The notes under the pieces are model-generated. The model saw only the letters and a program-made list of their open reading frames with translations. It made no database searches and was not told the DNA's origin. A program made the position numbers and the translations under genes. From Paenibacillus sp. AN1007 (lineage in GTDB: Bacteria; Bacillota; Bacilli; Paenibacillales; Paenibacillaceae): a stretch of 64,000 nt of DNA. The stretch spans positions 2,815,501 to 2,879,500 of the forward strand of contig NZ_CP159992.1 in NCBI RefSeq assembly GCF_040702995.1, written 5' to 3'. Shown here in pieces: positions 1-8,444 of this stretch. The number at the start of each line of letters is the position of its first letter. Position 1 is the stretch's first letter.

Positions 1-582
1 TTAACAACTCGTAAACCGGAATATCGGGCTGACTTTATGTTTTGCTTATATATCGTCATCGGTACGATTCCAGCTGCCGTTGCTGCTGTGCTGTTCAAGG
101 ATCAGATTGAGAGCATCTTCTCATCTGTTTATACGGTTGCGGTGGCCCTGTTAATTACAGGTGTGGCGCTCTGGCTTATTCGTAATCTGCGCGGTCGCAA
201 ACAGGACGGTGATTTAAAAACAAAGGATGCCGTGCTGGTTGGACTCGCTCAGGCCGTTGCTCTTATTCCGGGCATCAGCCGTTCGGGTGCTACCGTCATT
301 TCATCTATTGCAGTCGGCATGAAGCAGGAGACGGCGTTAAAGTTCTCCTTTATGCTCTACATCCCGATCAGTATCGGCGGTGTGATTCAGGGCGCTTCAG
401 ATATAGCGCATGATCCTAATCGTGCCCAGCTTGCTATTCCTTACCTGATTGCGTTTATCACCACACTGGTCGTTACCTATTTCTCGATGAGATGGTTTAT
501 GGGCATTATGGCCCGAGGCAATCTGAAGTATTTTTCTTATTACTGCTTTGCGGCAGGAACATTGTTACTTATCTTTTTATAA
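1..582 (+). CDS. uppP: Undecaprenyl-diphosphatase, 5' truncated by window edge
   Basis: Integral membrane phosphatase that recycles undecaprenyl diphosphate to the monophosphate lipid carrier for peptidoglycan synthesis; members confer bacitracin tolerance. The reading frame is open from base 1, so the ATG at 37 is internal and the N-terminal part, which holds the family's conserved acidic motif, lies outside the window. The family signature GISRSGATV with its conserved arginine is present around 90 residues into the visible part, followed by several hydrophobic membrane segments and the typical C-terminal [11 protein letters not shown] helix. A strong hairpin terminator follows 10 bases after the stop. 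Family assignment is secure. Confidence 0.95.
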   Translation, partial: LTTRKPEYRADFMFCLYIVIGTIPAAVAAVLFKDQIESIFSSVYTVAVALLITGVALWLIRNLRGRKQDGDLKTKDAVLVGLAQAVALIPGISRSGATVISSIAVGMKQETALKFSFMLYIPISIGGVIQGASDIAHDPNRAQLAIPYLIAFITTLVVTYFSMRWFMGIMARGNLKYFSYYCFAAGTLLLIFL

Positions 583-591
583 ATACACAGC

Positions 592-624
592 AAAGGGACA
601 ACCATGGCGGTTGTCCCTTTTATT
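592..624 (+). terminator. Intrinsic terminator of uppP
   Basis: Perfect 12-bp stem (592-603 with 609-620), five-base loop, followed by a T-rich tract on the plus strand. It lies between convergent genes and may also slow transcription from the opposite side. Confidence 0.85.
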
Positions 625-657
625 CTATAACTTCAACGCCCCACATTGAAGATGGGA

Positions 658-1347
658 TTATGACTTAGCATATTGCAAAATCGCGGCTGCCGCTTGGACT
701 CGCAATTGTTCATCTTTGCTCTGCAGTGCTTCTTGAAGTACATCCAGTGCGGCCTCAATCATGGATTGCTCCACTCGTGGAGTTGTATGTTCATGTGTTA
801 GCGTTTTGAATGATTCTGGTGCTGCGGGCTGAGTTTCTTGGTTTAATGCTGTCCCAATAGTCTCCGCTGCAGCGCTATTCCCCTTAAGAACCTGATCCAG
901 CCTCGCCTGCGTTACAGGCAACCTGAATTGGGCAGCTCCGTTTGGTTCTTGAAGCAAATTTTGCATATGTTCATTAATATCCTCCAGCGGTACCCTACCA
1001 AGCCAGGTTACGCCCCTGCGGTGGCAAATGAAGTCGTCGCTGGTGCCAATGGAGTCGTCATAATAATAATCACCAAGGTCTCCGACATACATCCAATCCT
1101 CATCCTTCATAACGACATAGTCGCCGTCGTTCATTACGTCTGCAAACAGCTTAATCGTCTGCGCAGCTTCACTCCGCTCATCACCAGCAAGTCCATAGCG
1201 CTGCTCCAACAGCTCGTGCACCTGCTCCAACGATATCTGCTCCAGATCTCCCAGTGCTGACCACGGGATGCCCACATAGTTGTCTTCCAGAAAACTTTTC
1301 ACTTTACTGACTCCACCTACAATCGACTGAACGTAAAACAGATTCAC
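658..1347 (-). CDS. Hypothetical protein with Mrr-N-like segment
   Basis: 229-residue soluble protein of unknown role. The start codon is GTG at 1347, with AAGG about ten bases upstream. A central stretch (about residues 72-115) reads GDYVVMKD...YVGDLGDYYY...HRRGVTWLG. This resembles the small beta-rich N-terminal domain of restriction-system proteins (pattern GD.VV...IG.I.GDY.Y...HxRxVxWL), but no nuclease domain follows. The C-terminal 60 residues look helical and repeat-like (ALDVLQEALQSKDEQLRVQAAAAILQYA). There is no signal peptide or membrane segment. It appears monocistronic. The family resemblance is from memory and weak; treat the function as unknown. Confidence 0.6.
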   Translation of the reverse strand: MNLFYVQSIVGGVSKVKSFLEDNYVGIPWSALGDLEQISLEQVHELLEQRYGLAGDERSEAAQTIKLFADVMNDGDYVVMKDEDWMYVGDLGDYYYDDSIGTSDDFICHRRGVTWLGRVPLEDINEHMQNLLQEPNGAAQFRLPVTQARLDQVLKGNSAAAETIGTALNQETQPAAPESFKTLTHEHTTPRVEQSMIEAALDVLQEALQSKDEQLRVQAAAAILQYAKS

Positions 1348-1531
1348 AGATGCCGCCTTCCCTTCCTTCTTGCCATAAGCCTAGTTAACCATTGGAACGC
1401 TCCTATGTCTACTTCCACAGCAGATTATCTTCTTTCAATGGTGGCATCTACTGCTTTAAATCACCTTCGCTATCAAACCTTCCCTTTTAACTTCCTTGTC
1501 CCCACTCCTCTATCTTTTAGTCCTCTCTTGT

Positions 1532-1560
1532 TATAGCACAAAGCTATAGCTGGATATAAT
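1532..1560 (+). promoter_or_regulatory. MET-box-like palindrome and -10 box of metE
   Basis: A perfect 17-bp dyad with TATAGC and GCTATA arms around a five-base spacer lies at 1532-1548. A perfect TATAAT sits at 1555-1560, about 75 bases before the metE ATG. No good -35 hexamer exists at 17 bp spacing; the dyad covers that position, as expected for a promoter needing an activator. The dyad has the length and outer TATAG/CTATA arms of the MET-box bound by LysR-type methionine regulators in streptococci. No S-box riboswitch is visible in the leader. The operator role is inferred. Confidence 0.5.
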
Positions 1561-1632
1561 TTAATGGAATTACTTAATAACCATGCTTCTGTGATACCTT
1601 GTTGTTAACACATTGCAGAGGGGTAATGGCAA

Positions 1633-3930
1633 ATGACAAAAAGCAGCGTATTGGGGTATCCGCGGATCGGAGCCGATCGGGAATGGAAAAAAGCACTGGA
1701 GGCGTTCTGGTCAGGAAAATTAGAAGAGAATGAACTTCATGCGAAGTTGCAAGAGATTCGTTTAGACCACCTGCGCAAGCAGCAAGCCAAAGGTATCGAC
1801 CTGATTCCGGTAAACGACTTCAGCTATTATGATCATATTCTGGACACAGCCGTGATGTTTGGTATTGTGCCAAAACGCTTCGCTTATAACGGAGGTACAG
1901 TACCTCTCTCCGTCTACTACGGCATCGCCCGAGGAACGAAAGATGCCGCCGCTAGTGAAATGACCAAATGGTTCAATACGAACTATCACTATATTGTACC
2001 TGAACTGAACGATGCTTCGCCGGTTTTAACCGAGAATAAACCGCTAATCGCCTATCTCGAGGCCAAAGAGAAACTCGGCATTGAGGGCAAACCGGTTATC
2101 GTTGGACCGCTGACCTTCCTGAAGCTCTCGAAAGGCTACAGTGCATCCGAAACGGACGCTTGGCTAGATCAGCTGCTTCCTCTCTACACTCAGGTACTGC
2201 AAGAACTTGCAGACGCTGGCGTACAGTGGGTACAGATTGATGAGCCGGTTCTTGTCACCAAATTGAATGACGCAGATATCCAGCGTCTGAACAGAATCTA
2301 TGCAGCCTTTGCATCCGCTGTTCCGGGTTTGAATATTGTACTGCAAACGTACTTCGAATCTGTGGAAAACTATAAGCAGATCATCACATTACCGGTTCAA
2401 GGCATCGGCCTTGATTTCGTACATGGTCTTGAAGGTAATCTGCAATCCATTCAAACTCATGGTTTTCCGGCAGACAAAGTGCTTGGAGCAGGCATCATTG
2501 ATGGTCGCGGCATCTGGAAAGCATCCCTTCAGGACAAGCTGACACTGCTGGGCACCCTGACTTCACTCGTTACCCCTGAAAGGTTAATTGTGCAGTCATC
2601 CTGCAGCCTGCTGCATGTGCCTGTGACAACCGAGCGGGAAGCAAAACTGGCTCCCGAGCTGAAAAACGCCCTTGCTTTTGCAGATGAAAAGCTGGATGAG
2701 ATCGTTATTCTGACAAAAGCACTGTCACACAGTGATGCTGCCATTACCGCTAAAATTAACGAAGCGGAGCTGGAACTGCAGGCGCTGCAGCGTTCTGAAG
2801 ATCGCAATCGCAAAGCGGTACACGAAGCTGTTGCTTCCATCCGTGTACAAGAGCCTAAACGCTCACGCCCATTTGCTGAGCGTCATGCTGCCCAACAGGA
2901 GAAATGGCAGCTGCCGCTCTTCCCGACTACAACGATCGGAAGCTTCCCGCAAACGTCTGAAGTACGGAAAGCACGCCAGCAATGGCGTAAAAACGAACTG
3001 AGCAATGAACAGTATGCTTCCTTTATCCGTGATCAGATTGACAGCTGGATTAACATCCAAGAAGAAATCGGCATTGACGTGTTGGTTCATGGTGAGTTCG
3101 AGCGTACCGACATGGTTGAGTTTTTCGGAGAGAAGCTCGCAGGGTTTGCCTTTACGCAATATGGCTGGGTGCAGTCCTATGGATCACGCTGCGTGAAACC
3201 GCCGGTTATTTTCGGGGATGTCGAATTTATAGGTGAAATGACGGTGGAGGAAACCAAATATGCACAGTCGAAAACAGATCGTCCTGTAAAAGGCATGCTG
3301 ACCGGACCGATCACCATCATGAACTGGTCTTTTGTACGGGAAGATGTTGAACGGGAGACGATCGCTTATCAGCTGGCTTATGCACTTAGACAAGAGGTTG
3401 AAGCTCTTGAAAAAGCAGGCATCGGCATGATTCAAGTCGATGAACCTGCCGTTCGGGAAGGCCTGCCGCTTAAGGAGCATAAACAAGCTGATTATCTGGA
3501 TTGGGCTGTCAAAGCATTCCGCATCTCGACATGCACCGTACAGGAAACAACCCAAATTCATACGCATATGTGCTATTGCGAATTCCACGATATGATTGAT
3601 TCCATTGAAGCGATGGATGCAGACGTTATCTCGATCGAAACATCCCGCAGCCACGGTGAGCTGATTCACAGCTTCGAGGAGAATACCTATGAGCTCGGTA
3701 TTGGACTTGGCGTATATGACATCCACAGCCCGCGTGTGCCAAGCGTGGAAGAAATGAGCAGCATGATCGACCGTGCGCTGCGTGTGCTTGATCCGAAACT
3801 GTTCTGGATCAATCCGGACTGCGGTTTGAAAACCCGTGGACAGGAAGAAACCGTTGCTTCCCTGAAAAATATGGTCGAGGCTGCACGGATTGCGCGAGCA
3901 AAGAATGCTGCGGCTCCGGTACTGAAATAA
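1633..3930 (+). CDS. metE: Cobalamin-independent methionine synthase
   Basis: Cytoplasmic zinc enzyme that transfers a methyl group from 5-methyltetrahydropteroyltri-L-glutamate to homocysteine, the last step of methionine synthesis. The 765-residue length is normal for the two-barrel MetE. The N-terminal half opens with SSVLGYPRIGADREWKKALE; the C-terminal catalytic barrel contains TTTIGSFPQT, GMLTGPITIMNWSF, the zinc-binding HTHMCYCEF segment and NPDCGLKTR with the second zinc cysteine. RBS AGAGGGG precedes the ATG. Monocistronic: its own promoter lies upstream and a strong terminator follows. Regulation is probably through the palindrome at 1532-1548 rather than a SAM riboswitch. Confidence 0.97.
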   Translation: MTKSSVLGYPRIGADREWKKALEAFWSGKLEENELHAKLQEIRLDHLRKQQAKGIDLIPVNDFSYYDHILDTAVMFGIVPKRFAYNGGTVPLSVYYGIARGTKDAAASEMTKWFNTNYHYIVPELNDASPVLTENKPLIAYLEAKEKLGIEGKPVIVGPLTFLKLSKGYSASETDAWLDQLLPLYTQVLQELADAGVQWVQIDEPVLVTKLNDADIQRLNRIYAAFASAVPGLNIVLQTYFESVENYKQIITLPVQGIGLDFVHGLEGNLQSIQTHGFPADKVLGAGIIDGRGIWKASLQDKLTLLGTLTSLVTPERLIVQSSCSLLHVPVTTEREAKLAPELKNALAFADEKLDEIVILTKALSHSDAAITAKINEAELELQALQRSEDRNRKAVHEAVASIRVQEPKRSRPFAERHAAQQEKWQLPLFPTTTIGSFPQTSEVRKARQQWRKNELSNEQYASFIRDQIDSWINIQEEIGIDVLVHGEFERTDMVEFFGEKLAGFAFTQYGWVQSYGSRCVKPPVIFGDVEFIGEMTVEETKYAQSKTDRPVKGMLTGPITIMNWSFVREDVERETIAYQLAYALRQEVEALEKAGIGMIQVDEPAVREGLPLKEHKQADYLDWAVKAFRISTCTVQETTQIHTHMCYCEFHDMIDSIEAMDADVISIETSRSHGELIHSFEENTYELGIGLGVYDIHSPRVPSVEEMSSMIDRALRVLDPKLFWINPDCGLKTRGQEETVASLKNMVEAARIARAKNAAAPVLK

Positions 3931-3970
3931 CCTGGAGAATCACCTGTCATACATTAAGCAGAATTGTTTT

Positions 3971-4016
3971 AAAAAGCCGGAATCCTGGTATCATGCAGGA
4001 TTCCGGCCTTTTTGTT
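3971..4016. terminator. Bidirectional terminator between metE and the nos-like operon
   Basis: GC-rich stem (CCGGAATCCTG and its complement) flanked by an A-run on the left and a T-run on the right, so it can end metE on the plus strand and the tlpA-like gene on the minus strand. Confidence 0.85.
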
Positions 4017-4040
4017 CACTTTATTTTATAAGCGATCCCA

Positions 4041-4619
4041 TCACATGCTCTCTTTCAGCCATTGCTGCAGGGGAATGTCCTCTGTCAGTTCACCGAGCAA
4101 AATATGGCGGAACTGCCCCGAGCGATCAATGACCATTGTGGCTGGCAGACCCGTAATACGATACAGACTCGATACCTTACCCGCTGCATCAATGATTACC
4201 GGGAAATCGAACTGATGGCTTTTCATAAACTCGTTGATGGTACCTTTGCTCTCCCCCACATTGACAAATAGTGTCTCTACGTTATTTGCGTTCTGCTGTG
4301 CTAAATCATGAACTAGCGGCATTTCTCTTACACAAGGTGTGCACCAGGAAGCCCAGAAGTTGATCATCACGGCTCGGCCCCGGTAATCGGATAACCGTAC
4401 CTGCTCTCCTTTGGAATTCACCGCTGTAAAATCGGGAGCTTCGGCTCCTGTCCGGATGGGATTGCTGCGTTTCGACTCGGAATCGGACCAATTCGTCGTA
4501 ACGGCCCATATGCCAGCGAACAAAGCTGCAATCATAGTCACAATCGTTAATATACGTCTGACTTGAAATCCACGCTTTTTCCTGATCATCGGCTCATTCT
4601 GCTGCGGTTTGTTTTCCAT
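4041..4619 (-). CDS. TlpA/ResA-like membrane-anchored thiol-disulfide oxidoreductase
   Basis: Thioredoxin-fold protein acting outside the cytoplasmic membrane, probably reducing disulfides in metal-binding or cytochrome proteins. After a basic N-terminus there is one membrane anchor (ILTIVTMIAALFAGIWAV, about residues 24-41). The catalytic motif is WASWCTPC, followed by a TlpA-type core with the cis-proline motif GLPATMVID. The 192 residues fit the ResA/TlpA family. It is the last gene of the nosD-L-Y-F group, 10 bases after nosF, so it probably keeps copper ligands of that pathway reduced. Which redox partner it serves cannot be read from the sequence. Confidence 0.88.
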   Translation of the reverse strand: MENKPQQNEPMIRKKRGFQVRRILTIVTMIAALFAGIWAVTTNWSDSESKRSNPIRTGAEAPDFTAVNSKGEQVRLSDYRGRAVMINFWASWCTPCVREMPLVHDLAQQNANNVETLFVNVGESKGTINEFMKSHQFDFPVIIDAAGKVSSLYRITGLPATMVIDRSGQFRHILLGELTEDIPLQQWLKESM

Positions 4620-4629
4620 AACGTCACCT

Positions 4630-5346
4630 TCACTTTATTCCGAGACTCCTCTGATGAAAAGCAGCATGAAGCGAACCATACTGCTCCCGAATGGCATCCG
4701 CAGTACCTTCCCCGACATTCCGTCCCTGATTCATAAACAGCACCTGATCTGCGATGTCATTGGCCACTTCCAACTGATGTGTGGAGAACACGACCATGTG
4801 CCCTTCCTGCTTGATATCTCGCAGCAAATGCACAAACTCCTGCATCCAGAAGGGATCTAACCCATTGGTAGGCTCGTCCATAATCAGAAGCGCAGGCCTC
4901 GCAAGCATCGCCTGAGCAAACAGCACACGCTGCCGCATCCCTTTGGAGAAAGTCGTAACGCGTTTATGTTTTTGCTGGTCGAGTCCAACCATGACTAACA
5001 CTTCCCGCACCCTCTCTCGAGGAAGTTTGCGCAGAGAAGCCCAAAATAATAAAGCTTCCTCGGCTGTCAGTCCTTGGCTGAATTGATAATCATCCGGCAT
5101 ATAACCGATCTGGTTCGCATACTGTTTTCGATCCTGTGACCAGCTCACGTTATTCACCATAATCTCCCCTGAGGTTGGCTTCAGAATGCCTGCAAGCATG
5201 CTCAGCAGGGTACTTTTGCCTGCACCGTTCCCGCCGCATACGGCGAGCACATGACCAGATCCCAGACGAAAGGTGATATCATCCACAATGGTTTGATTTT
5301 TAATTCGTTTGCCCAGTTCATTCACGCTTACTTCCGGTTTATGCAC
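4630..5346 (-). CDS. nosF: ABC transporter ATPase, NosF-like
   Basis: Cytoplasmic ATPase of the NosDFY-type transporter linked to copper-site assembly. Walker A reads GGNGAGKST (the usual proline is glycine), signature FSKGMRQR, Walker B LLIMDEPTNGLD, and the switch histidine is in FSTHQLEVA. The GTG start at 5346 is preferred: AAAGGGGG sits seven bases upstream and the gene overlaps the end of nosY by eight bases, implying translational coupling. An upstream ATG at 5373 lacks a Shine-Dalgarno. Identity as NosF rather than a generic ABC-2 ATPase rests on the neighbours nosD, nosL and nosY. Confidence 0.85.
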   Translation of the reverse strand: MHKPEVSVNELGKRIKNQTIVDDITFRLGSGHVLAVCGGNGAGKSTLLSMLAGILKPTSGEIMVNNVSWSQDRKQYANQIGYMPDDYQFSQGLTAEEALLFWASLRKLPRERVREVLVMVGLDQQKHKRVTTFSKGMRQRVLFAQAMLARPALLIMDEPTNGLDPFWMQEFVHLLRDIKQEGHMVVFSTHQLEVANDIADQVLFMNQGRNVGEGTADAIREQYGSLHAAFHQRSLGIK

Positions 5347-6172
5347 GAGAGCGCCCCCTTTCCCATATTCCATAAACCACGAGGATGGAGAGGCTTATCC
5401 ATAACAGGCATATCCCGATAAATATGACGCTGCCGCTCGGCTGCTGCACCCAGGTCACCCATTGATAATACTCCGGTCCCAGGATAGAACCTCCGCCAAG
5501 CTTGATCACAACATACAGACGCACAAGTTCCGCCGGGTTCAGAAAGGTCAGTACGACAAGAAGCGGTTTGATCCACAGATAAGGCATGAGTCCTAATACC
5601 GCAAGTAATAATGCAGGCCAGCCAATAATGGCGAAGAACCAGATCGATACGGAAATCGTCAAAGCCTGCCAGCGATTGCGTGATAACGAGCCAACGAGCA
5701 GCGCTATACTTAGAAATAACAGGACAAGCCCGCAGGAAAAAGCCAGGAACAGAACATAGGTCAGCAGATCCACCGGATTGCCAAGCAGCCCGCTGATCAA
5801 TCCCCTCAGTCCGTACCCAAAGGCCACAATCGTCAGCAGTACGGCTGCCAGTCCAACATATTTACCTGTAATGAAGGATAACGTACCTATGGGATAAGTC
5901 GATAGAAGCTGCCAGCTGCCGTCTTCCTTCTCAGAGGTCAAAGAGAATGAACCCAGGAACAGCGTCATCAGCGGTAAAAGATAAAGAATGAGATTCAGCA
6001 TGGAACCCGTTGCACCCGAATAACCTTGAACCGGATTCTGTGCATTGAGGAGCAATAAACTTAGGCTGAATGTGCAAAAAAGAACTAAAAATGAATACGC
6101 CCAAGGATTGCGAAATCCCATTTTCAACTCTCTTCTGGCGATGTGTATCATATCAGACATTGGCTTCACCAT
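5339..6172 (-). CDS. nosY: ABC-2 type permease, NosY-like
   Basis: Six-span membrane permease paired with the NosF-like ATPase. It opens with a short cytoplasmic helix IARRELKMGFRNPWAY, then a membrane segment, and carries the NosY/ABC-2 motif SLTSEKEDGSWQLLSTYPI. Further hydrophobic spans end in a short basic tail. 277 residues is usual for NosY. Alternative starts exist: ATG at 6172 has AAGGA directly before it, whereas ATG at 6160 has GGTGA about five bases upstream and may be the true one. It lies 12 bases after nosL. The substrate of NosFY systems is thought to be a sulfur species or copper-related factor; nothing here identifies it. Confidence 0.85.
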   Translation of the reverse strand: MVKPMSDMIHIARRELKMGFRNPWAYSFLVLFCTFSLSLLLLNAQNPVQGYSGATGSMLNLILYLLPLMTLFLGSFSLTSEKEDGSWQLLSTYPIGTLSFITGKYVGLAAVLLTIVAFGYGLRGLISGLLGNPVDLLTYVLFLAFSCGLVLLFLSIALLVGSLSRNRWQALTISVSIWFFAIIGWPALLLAVLGLMPYLWIKPLLVVLTFLNPAELVRLYVVIKLGGGSILGPEYYQWVTWVQQPSGSVIFIGICLLWISLSILVVYGIWERGRSRA

Positions 6173-6184
6173 TCCTTATCCGCA

Positions 6185-6781
6185 TCAGTGGCTGCCTGAT
6201 CCTTCTTCCGATTCCCCCTCTTGATGCATGCCCTCGCCCATATCATGATCCGAACCTTGATCCGCCTCATCTTGATCGTGGCCATGCCCATGTCCTTCCA
6301 TATTCATGTTATCCATATTCTGAGTCCACTCATGAGAGGCAAGTTCATCTGCGTTCATCATTTTGCCTACTCCCTGCTCCGTCACGAATGCTTCAGCAGA
6401 TGCCTTATCCTTGAAGTTCACTATGCCGTAGGCCATAGGTGTTCTCAGCGAAGAATCGTACACATAGGTTGCTTTGTTAAATTCGATCCATTCTTTATCG
6501 TTATAATCACGCACATAATCCATACCAATATTGTCGGTGCCATTTTCTTTTTTCCATTGGTTCATACAGCCGAGGTCATCGAATTTGAGCGTTTTACCGT
6601 CCTTCGTTATGAGCTGTGTGGCAAACGCATCATCCTTCACCTGCATGTTACAAACAGCACAGATATCCACGTCCTCGTTAATCGGCACCGCCGCATACTT
6701 TTGGCCGCAAGCCGTTAACATTACTGTACCTAACAGAAGTATCATCGCCAAAATCCATCGTTTATTCCTCATTTTCTCCAT
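6185..6781 (-). CDS. nosL: Copper-binding lipoprotein NosL with acidic/His-rich tail
   Basis: Outer-surface lipoprotein that binds Cu(I) and delivers it for copper-site assembly of nitrous oxide reductase or related proteins. The signal peptide ends in lipobox MLTACGQ. The NosL core follows, with DICAVCNMQV (C-x-x-C-x-M), TLKFDDLGCM and the AYGIVNFKDKASAEAF segment. Unusually, the last roughly 45 residues are a low-complexity His/Asp/Glu/Met-rich tail (MEGHGHGHDQDEADQ...), a likely extra metal-binding arm. The ATG at 6781 overlaps nosD by 13 bases; the ATG at 6772, in an ATGA overlap with the nosD stop, is an equally good start. Confidence 0.92.
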   Translation of the reverse strand: MEKMRNKRWILAMILLLGTVMLTACGQKYAAVPINEDVDICAVCNMQVKDDAFATQLITKDGKTLKFDDLGCMNQWKKENGTDNIGMDYVRDYNDKEWIEFNKATYVYDSSLRTPMAYGIVNFKDKASAEAFVTEQGVGKMMNADELASHEWTQNMDNMNMEGHGHGHDQDEADQGSDHDMGEGMHQEGESEEGSGSH

Positions 6782-8211
6782 ACCCCCATATAAATCATCG
6801 TACCTGCAGATAAACCGAGTAAAAGTACACCGATCATTGAAACCAGACTTGAACCGTTTGTCCCGGCTGATCCAGATGATGCAGGCTGCTCCTGCCCGAG
6901 ATTCATCTGCGGTGATTCATCCGTTGTCCAGCTGCTCTTCCCTTCCGAATGCAGATCACTCAGAAAAACCATGCCTGGTGATTGAAAAAACAGCTGATAT
7001 GCAGCGTTGCGGCTCACCAGTTGTTCATAAAACGGATTGATCGCATAGGAAATATCGCTTACACCATCCCGATTCAGATCCAGTCCCTGAAACGAATCCC
7101 AGTAGTTTTGCTTCAACCTGTTATCCTTACTGTCCACGGCAGAAGCATCAATGACGTTAGAAATAAAGCGATTATGCGTAAATTCATTTCCCTCTGCCAG
7201 CACCATCTGGATTCCAACGAAATTACGAAGCAATTCGTTATCAGCGATCTCGTTGTCCGAGGATTCGGCGATATTCATGCCCACACGGTTGCCTTCAACC
7301 GTATTGCTGTGAATCCTGGACTCATGCACGTCATATAACAACATACCTTGGGAATGAACATTCGTGCTTTGTTTGCGAAAGGTATTGCCGGATACTGTGG
7401 TCTTTTTGACCCCCATGATCATGGCACCTGTCATATTCTCTTCCCCCGTGTTATTCAACACTGACGATCCATCAATATACATACAGTGAATGCCGTACCT
7501 TGTCCGAATCATGCGGTTATCGTTCACCGCAGCATTGCGGCTGTTCTCCAGATAAATTCCGTCGAGTACTCCCTGAATTCTATTGCCTTCAATTCGGCTG
7601 TTATCGGAATTGTAGAGATCGATGCCATTGCCTTTCTGACTGCTGGAGGCGGTGCTGGCTCCTGCCCACTCAACCGTGTTACGACGAATCACTGCGGCGG
7701 CTGCTTCACGCAGGAGCAATCCGGCTCCTTTGGTGTGAATGGTAAGCCCCGATATTTCGTTATCCCTTCCTGTGACCTGCACGGCTGCACTTGGCTGGCT
7801 GCCGTTATGCTCAATTGTAAATCCGCTCAGCTTCACATTTTCGCTCTGGATCGATACTGCAGCTTGATCCTGCTCATTCACAATCGTCACTGACTTATCC
7901 CCAACCAATGTTAACGGCTGCGTAATCACAACAGGACCTGAGTAGCTTCCAGCTTCTAGATCAATGACCGCTCCAGCAGGCGCCTGGTCTATAATCGGCT
8001 GCAGCGGTACATTCTCCCGAATTCCAGCTGCGGCCCCGGCGGTATGAAGCGCAGTCAGCAGTCCCAGTATGAACGTAAACAAACCGACGAGCGCAAGCCA
8101 GATATTTTTTATTTGCTTGGTTTCACTACCATGTTGGTTGGGATTGCTCTCCCTCCCATGACTTACATTCAGAATGTGTACGCCCCCAATTCCTGTACAT
8201 TTTTCGTCCAT
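6769..8211 (-). CDS. nosD: NosD-like right-handed beta-helix copper-assembly protein
   Basis: Exported beta-helix protein that works with NosFY in maturation of copper sites. An N-terminal hydrophobic segment (IWLALVGLFTFILGLLTAL, about residues 35-53) and a C-terminal anchor (MIGVLLLGLSAGTMIYMG) bracket about 300 residues of short N-rich repeats (GNRI, DNRM, NNT, GNTF, SNTV, DNEL), typical of the CASH/NosD fold. 480 residues is normal. The start is uncertain: AGGAGG lies 14 bases before the ATG at 8211 and only three bases from another ATG that opens a 17-codon out-of-frame ORF. It is first in the nosD-L-Y-F-tlpA operon. No nosZ is adjacent. Confidence 0.88.
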   Translation of the reverse strand: MDEKCTGIGGVHILNVSHGRESNPNQHGSETKQIKNIWLALVGLFTFILGLLTALHTAGAAAGIRENVPLQPIIDQAPAGAVIDLEAGSYSGPVVITQPLTLVGDKSVTIVNEQDQAAVSIQSENVKLSGFTIEHNGSQPSAAVQVTGRDNEISGLTIHTKGAGLLLREAAAAVIRRNTVEWAGASTASSSQKGNGIDLYNSDNSRIEGNRIQGVLDGIYLENSRNAAVNDNRMIRTRYGIHCMYIDGSSVLNNTGEENMTGAMIMGVKKTTVSGNTFRKQSTNVHSQGMLLYDVHESRIHSNTVEGNRVGMNIAESSDNEIADNELLRNFVGIQMVLAEGNEFTHNRFISNVIDASAVDSKDNRLKQNYWDSFQGLDLNRDGVSDISYAINPFYEQLVSRNAAYQLFFQSPGMVFLSDLHSEGKSSWTTDESPQMNLGQEQPASSGSAGTNGSSLVSMIGVLLLGLSAGTMIYMGVWRK

Positions 8212-8306
8212 ATTCTTTTCATTTCCCTCCTTTCCTGCTCTATGGCGTTACAGGAAAGCGTTATCCCAGTCCTTCACACAGTGTATCGAAAATGAACAAT
8301 TTCCCA

Positions 8307-8348
8307 TATAGCCCCATCAGGCTATAGCTTGATTGCTTTTGTGTCCAA
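8307..8348 (-). promoter_or_regulatory. Putative nosD promoter with palindromic operator
   Basis: A 20-bp dyad (TATAGCC at 8307-8313 and GGCTATA at 8320-8326, perfect seven-base arms) contains a plausible -10 TATAGC on the minus strand. A TTGGAC -35-like hexamer lies 16 bases upstream (8343-8348). A repressor or metal sensor could bind here; it is not a clear match to CsoR or CopY sites. Inference only. Confidence 0.4.
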
Positions 8349-8362
8349 TTTGTGATTGAATC

Positions 8363-8393
8363 AAAAAAACCGCCAATTTGGCGGTTTTAAGAA
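8363..8393 (-). terminator. Terminator of yojF-bshB2
   Basis: ACCGCCAA stem-loop followed by seven U residues on the minus strand, about 50 bases after the bshB2 stop. Confidence 0.85.
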
Positions 8394-8444
8394 CACGCGT
8401 GCCGGGAACGGCAAACGGTGCGAAAATTCAGTATGTGAAAATCG

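Noticed and set aside
1348..1632. S-box (SAM) or T-box riboswitch before metE
   Set aside because: The promoter lies only about 75 bases before the start and no S-box or T-box consensus elements or leader terminator were visible.
8349..8368. FNR-like site upstream of nosD
   Set aside because: The TTTGA and TCACA half-sites are five bases apart instead of six, and symmetry is poor.
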